Below are positions 14,720 through 17,358 of a stretch of DNA of 17,358 bases, piece by piece; positions within the stretch are counted from its first letter, which is position 1, and every line of letters begins with the position of its first letter. Where the stretch lies: NCBI GenBank assembly GCA_910579655.1, contig CAJTVE010000029.1, positions 1 to 17,358 of the forward strand, in the 5' to 3' direction. The notes below the pieces were generated by a model. The model did not search any database. It was not told the origin of the DNA and saw only the letters and a program-made list of their open reading frames with translations. Origin of the DNA: an uncultured Allobaculum sp. (GTDB lineage Bacteria; Bacillota_I; Bacilli_A; Erysipelotrichales; Erysipelotrichaceae). Position numbers and translations under genes: made by a program.

Positions 14720-15487
14720 ATGAATACAGCCAATCCACTTTTTAAATCCAAAATTGATCTTTCGTCCATACGGGCTGTCTGGCTGGATGTCGACCAGACT
14801 TTGCTTGATTTTGACCAGTCTGCCCGTTATGCCTTGATCAAAACGTTTGAACGCTACCATCTGGACTGGAAAGATGAATACTTTGAAATCTTTCTTCGCG
14901 AGAATGGCAAGCTCTGGGACCAGATCGAAGACGGCCATCTGACCCGGCCACAGCTGCGCAGGATCCGCTTCCAGGTGATGTTTAAAGCCTGGCATATCCC
15001 CTTTGATCCACCTGTTGAATTTGAACAGCATTTTTCCTATGACCTTCACCATTGTGCGTTTGCCATGGCAGGGGCAAACAAAGCCCTCGATTACTTTGAA
15101 TCCCTGCATCTTCCTTTATTTATCATCTCTAACGGACCCATGGAAGGGCAGTGCAACCGGCTGGAGATGGCGGGCATGCTTGCACGTTTTACCAGAGTCT
15201 TCACTTCCGAAAGCCTGGGTGTGGCCAAGCCGGATCCTGCATTTTTTAAACAGGCCCTTGCTCAGAGCAGCCTTGATTTGAACACCGAACTGAGTCCAAA
15301 TCAGATTCTGGTCATCGGTGATTCCTGGAAAGCGGATATCTGTGGGGCGCTGGCTTGCGGCATGCCGGCATTATGGCTGCGAACCAATCGCCGGCATGAT
15401 CCTTTTCAAGTCATCCCCCATCCAGAAGTTGTCAGTGCTGAGGACTGGAAACAAGCGCTTGAAGCATTGAGCCATCGCCAGAACTGA
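14720..15487 (+). CDS. HAD-superfamily hydrolase (YjjG/YfnB-like nucleotidase type)
   Basis: This 255-residue cytoplasmic enzyme should be a Mg-dependent phosphatase acting on a small phosphorylated metabolite. All four HAD motifs are present: WLDVDQT with the nucleophile Asp23 and acid-base Asp25, Ser137 in IISNGP, Lys170 in GVAKPDP, and Asp201 and Asp206 in VIGDSWKADICGA. The helical cap between residues 30 and 110 (type C1) and the GVAKPDPAFFKQAL stretch resemble YjjG/YfnB, which remove phosphate from pyrimidine nucleotides; that substrate is inference. The protein is some 20 residues longer than typical members, with a short extra N-terminus before the first strand. The ATG lacks a ribosome binding site and lies six bases after a -10-like hexamer. 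It ends in TGA and converges with the DUF4317 gene. Confidence 0.88.
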   Translation: MNTANPLFKSKIDLSSIRAVWLDVDQTLLDFDQSARYALIKTFERYHLDWKDEYFEIFLRENGKLWDQIEDGHLTRPQLRRIRFQVMFKAWHIPFDPPVEFEQHFSYDLHHCAFAMAGANKALDYFESLHLPLFIISNGPMEGQCNRLEMAGMLARFTRVFTSESLGVAKPDPAFFKQALAQSSLDLNTELSPNQILVIGDSWKADICGALACGMPALWLRTNRRHDPFQVIPHPEVVSAEDWKQALEALSHRQN

Positions 15488-15595
15488 TCGAAGAGAATCG
15501 GCAGGATCTGACCAAAGGGCAAAGAGGGAAAGCCAAAAGGACCGACAGTCATCACAAAGTTAAAGACAAGCCGGGATGACAAGAGAATAAGAGAA

Positions 15596-15689
15596 ACAAG
15601 AAGACAACAAGAAGAAGACAACAAGACAACAAGAAGAAGACAACAAGACAACAAGAAGAAGACAACAACAAGAAGAAGACAACAAGACA
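15596..15689. repeat. Purine-rich tandem repeat, 22-base unit
   Basis: Five tandem copies lie between two convergent genes. Three full units consist of ACAAGAAGAAGACAACA plus AGACA, one lacks that last 5-base part, and the first copy is an 11-base partial unit. The order is 11, 22, 22, 17, 22 bases. Full units appear identical. The plus strand has almost no T, and the minus strand is pyrimidine-rich. It abuts the 5' arm of the long hairpin at 15685. The remainder of this 300-base gap (15488-15595) holds nothing recognised. Confidence 0.9.
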
Positions 15690-15750
15690 GAGCCTGCAGC
15701 TGCTTTCCCAATGTGATAGAGGGAAAGGCTGCAGGCTCTGTCTGGTTTTG
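15685..15750. terminator. Very long hairpin, likely bidirectional terminator
   Basis: A 23-base stem broken only by a two-base bulge (TG at 15701-15702) pairs 15685-15709 with 15721-15743, leaving an 11-base loop. It lies between the converging HAD and DUF4317 genes. Plus-strand transcripts would meet GGTTTTG just after it; minus-strand transcripts would enter the T-rich tandem repeat. It could stop both, though neither T run is ideal. Confidence 0.65.
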
Positions 15751-15788
15751 ACTATCCAATCGGATGTTGTCTGCAAATTCTGTCTGTT

Positions 15789-17267
15789 TTAAAGCTCCGG
15801 CTGTCGGTTGAAGTCTATGATGTCCAGATCGTCGAAATGATCTCCATCCACCATGGAATCAGACGCATCTGTCTGGGGGCTGTCCTGAACAGGGGAAGAG
15901 AAAGACTCGGTTTCTGGTCGGTTTTCTTCGTCAGTCATGCTGGCCGTTTCAGCAGGACTGGGGCTGGCATCGGACCAGGATTCACTCACGTTTGCCCCTT
16001 GTGAAGAGACGGAATCAAAACTGGATGAGGCTGTCGCAAAACCGGAATCAGCCGGGGCAGCTGGAGCCGAAGAAACATGGGATGCTGTTTGTTCGGGTGC
16101 TGCATGAATCACATTTACTGATTTTTTCGGACTCTGTAAGTTGGATGGAAGGCCTGAAATTTCCAGGCCTTCATCCATTTCAATCACCAGGCAGCGCTTG
16201 CCATTGATGGTTTCTGTACGGATCTGTTCGAGGGCATCATCTTTTACACTGATTGAAATTGATGGCGCTTTGAGGGAGATCTTGCCTTTTTCCATCAGGT
16301 TGACGGCTGCAACTTCCTGGTCTTCAAGGATTTTTGAATACGCAGAGTCGAAGTGCTGCATGTTTTCGGAATTGGCACCCGAAGCAAGCAAAAGATCTTT
16401 AATGCGCGGCTTATCGAGCATGACGACCGAATCTTCCTGAGAGTTTTCGCTGACATAGTCGCTGATGTTTTCATGGAATTTCATGGCGGTGCTGGCTTCC
16501 ATGCCCTGTGGGAAGACTTCACCGATAACTTTCGCAAATCCTTCGCTCTGTTCTGGGGCAGAAGAGACGAATGGAATATGGAAGAATTCTTCGATCAGCT
16601 CAATGTTCGGACTTTTGGCAGCTTTGCAGTGATAGAGAAAATGATTGACATCACTGGCGCGGCTGGAAAAGGATGGATAGAAGATGGCATCAAGCGGCGC
16701 GGGGATGATCTGCATTTCATCATTGACTTTACGGGCGACCTCATTGGTGGCCGTGGAATAGTAGAGACCAATATCGGTCAGTCTTGCTTCCGTTATGGCA
16801 ACAATCATGAAACGGAAAATTGAGTTTTCTTCCAGCACCTCATTGTTCGCGTTGAGTCCTGGGGCTGCATATTCAAAGATTCCCGCTGTGATGTAGACGT
16901 TATTGCGGTAGTCGCCTTTTTTGAGCAATTCCACAGCCAGAGCTTTGAATTCGTCTTCTTTTAATAAGGAGCCGTTTTTGTAGTCATAAAAGCGCTTCTG
17001 AAGATCTTTGGCCTGGGGATCGGAAGCATCAAAGCCGTATTCAAGCAGGTTTTTGCCTGGCGTGCCCCCAAGACTCTTTTTGAAAATATCGAAATACAGT
17101 TCGCCTTCTTCTTTTTCCAGGGTGTCAGGATTGATCAGCCGGGTAAACTGAATCGAAGCTTCACCATCCCGGCTTTTTCCATAGGCTTCCTGAATGCCTT
17201 TGAGCAGCAGCTTATCGTTATCAAACTTGAGCTGCTTCTTGATTTCACCAAGTTCTTTTTTATTCAT
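15789..17267 (-). CDS. DUF4317-family protein with long acidic Ser/Pro-rich tail
   Basis: This 492-residue protein opens with MNKKELGEIKKQLKFDND and continues with segments such as GLYYSTATNEVARKV and FFHIPFVSSAPEQSEGF, which I recognise from memory as the DUF4317 family of Bacillota, whose function is unknown. The family part spans about residues 1-380. The last 113 residues (about 16130 to 15792) are low-complexity, rich in Ser, Ala, Pro, Asp and Glu, probably unstructured, and end in an ordered-looking acidic peptide, DHFDDLDIIDFNRQPEL. No signal peptide or membrane segment is seen, so it should be cytoplasmic. ATG 17265-17267 has no ribosome binding site; the nearest AGGAGG (17316-17320) sits about 50 bases upstream and serves a short ORF. 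The frame is open above the ATG but no ATG, GTG or TTG falls in it near that site. It is a single-gene unit converging on the HAD gene. Confidence 0.75.
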   Translation of the reverse strand: MNKKELGEIKKQLKFDNDKLLLKGIQEAYGKSRDGEASIQFTRLINPDTLEKEEGELYFDIFKKSLGGTPGKNLLEYGFDASDPQAKDLQKRFYDYKNGSLLKEDEFKALAVELLKKGDYRNNVYITAGIFEYAAPGLNANNEVLEENSIFRFMIVAITEARLTDIGLYYSTATNEVARKVNDEMQIIPAPLDAIFYPSFSSRASDVNHFLYHCKAAKSPNIELIEEFFHIPFVSSAPEQSEGFAKVIGEVFPQGMEASTAMKFHENISDYVSENSQEDSVVMLDKPRIKDLLLASGANSENMQHFDSAYSKILEDQEVAAVNLMEKGKISLKAPSISISVKDDALEQIRTETINGKRCLVIEMDEGLEISGLPSNLQSPKKSVNVIHAAPEQTASHVSSAPAAPADSGFATASSSFDSVSSQGANVSESWSDASPSPAETASMTDEENRPETESFSSPVQDSPQTDASDSMVDGDHFDDLDIIDFNRQPEL

Positions 17268-17281
17268 CTGTATGGCGCAAT

Positions 17282-17314
17282 CTATCCTTGCCGGAACAAA
17301 GATGGATTGTGCAT
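17282..17314 (-). CDS. Possible 10-codon leader ORF before the DUF4317 gene
   Basis: AAAGGAGG stands immediately before ATG 17312-17314, which opens MHNPSLFRQG and stops at TAG 17282-17284, only 14 bases before the DUF4317 ATG. The strong site belongs to this short frame, and the main gene has none of its own. It might couple translation or be a chance by-product of a mis-set start. The peptide has no run of one amino acid, so classical attenuation is not suggested. Confidence 0.35.
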   Translation of the reverse strand: MHNPSLFRQG

Positions 17315-17325
17315 ACCTCCTTTCC

Positions 17326-17355
17326 AGTGTAAAAACCTGTCACCAGGCTTGTCGT
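17326..17355 (-). promoter_or_regulatory. Candidate promoter for the DUF4317 transcript
   Basis: On the minus strand TACACT (17326-17331) lies 18 bases below ACGACA (17350-17355), which match the -10 and -35 consensus at four or five of six bases each. A weak stem, AGCCTG/CAGGTT, with T-rich sequence lies between them and could equally be the tail of a terminator from a gene beyond the window. Confidence 0.3.
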
Positions 17356-17358
17356 TCT

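Noticed and set aside
15596..15689. CRISPR array
   Set aside because: The repeats are directly tandem with no unique spacers, the unit is only 17-22 bases, and no cas gene is near.
15552..15776. Very hydrophobic minus-strand frame that could pass for a small membrane protein
   Set aside because: Its Leu/Val/Cys/Ser runs are just the translation of the tandem repeat and hairpin; there is no ribosome binding site or family resemblance.

Overview
The window most likely comes from a low-to-moderate GC Bacillota (Firmicutes). AGGAGG-type ribosome binding sites, hairpin-plus-T-run terminators and a DUF4317-type protein all fit. An Erysipelotrichia-like host is possible, but the sequence alone does not settle it. 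Codon usage looks standard: TAA, TGA and TAG all serve as ordinary stops.

Layout, left to right. (1) 1-324: the N-terminal part of an IS4-type transposase on the minus strand, cut by the window edge. A 430-base gene-free stretch follows, with two minus-strand terminators. (2) 757-1668: a lone 3-hydroxyacyl-CoA dehydrogenase on the minus strand, with a possible catabolite-repression operator upstream. (3) 1855-9382: a complete four-gene Wadjet (Jet/MksBEFG-type) plasmid-defence operon on the minus strand, transcribed jetD-jetA-jetB-jetC. Every junction overlaps by 3 to 8 bases, and the block is visibly AT-richer than what follows. (4) 9643-11583: small accessory genes on the plus strand. These are a dihydrofolate-reductase-like gene broken by one in-frame TAG, a GNAT acetyltransferase, and an isoprenylcysteine-methyltransferase-like membrane protein. 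(5) 11832-13930: proB-proA, the first two enzymatic steps of proline synthesis. proB is the short form without a PUA domain. (6) 14128-15487: a flavodoxin-fold NAD(P)H:FMN reductase and a HAD phosphatase, both plus strand. (7) 15489-15788: a convergent intergenic region with a purine-rich tandem repeat abutting a very long hairpin. (8) 15789-17267: a DUF4317-family protein on the minus strand with a long acidic Ser/Pro/Ala-rich tail and a possible 10-codon upstream ORF.

The main system is the Wadjet operon. JetA (kleisin), JetB (KITE) and JetC (SMC ATPase) should form a DNA-loop-extruding motor, and JetD (Toprim nuclease) should cut small circular DNA. JetC has a well-formed Walker A and signature motif, but its Walker B reads Asp-Asn where most SMC proteins have Asp-Glu. 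Gene order and JetC sequence suggest the type II branch, from memory of the family and not from a search.

The best non-coding observation is that proB and the HAD gene both lack a Shine-Dalgarno sequence and both have a -10-like hexamer exactly six bases before the ATG, as expected for leaderless mRNAs.
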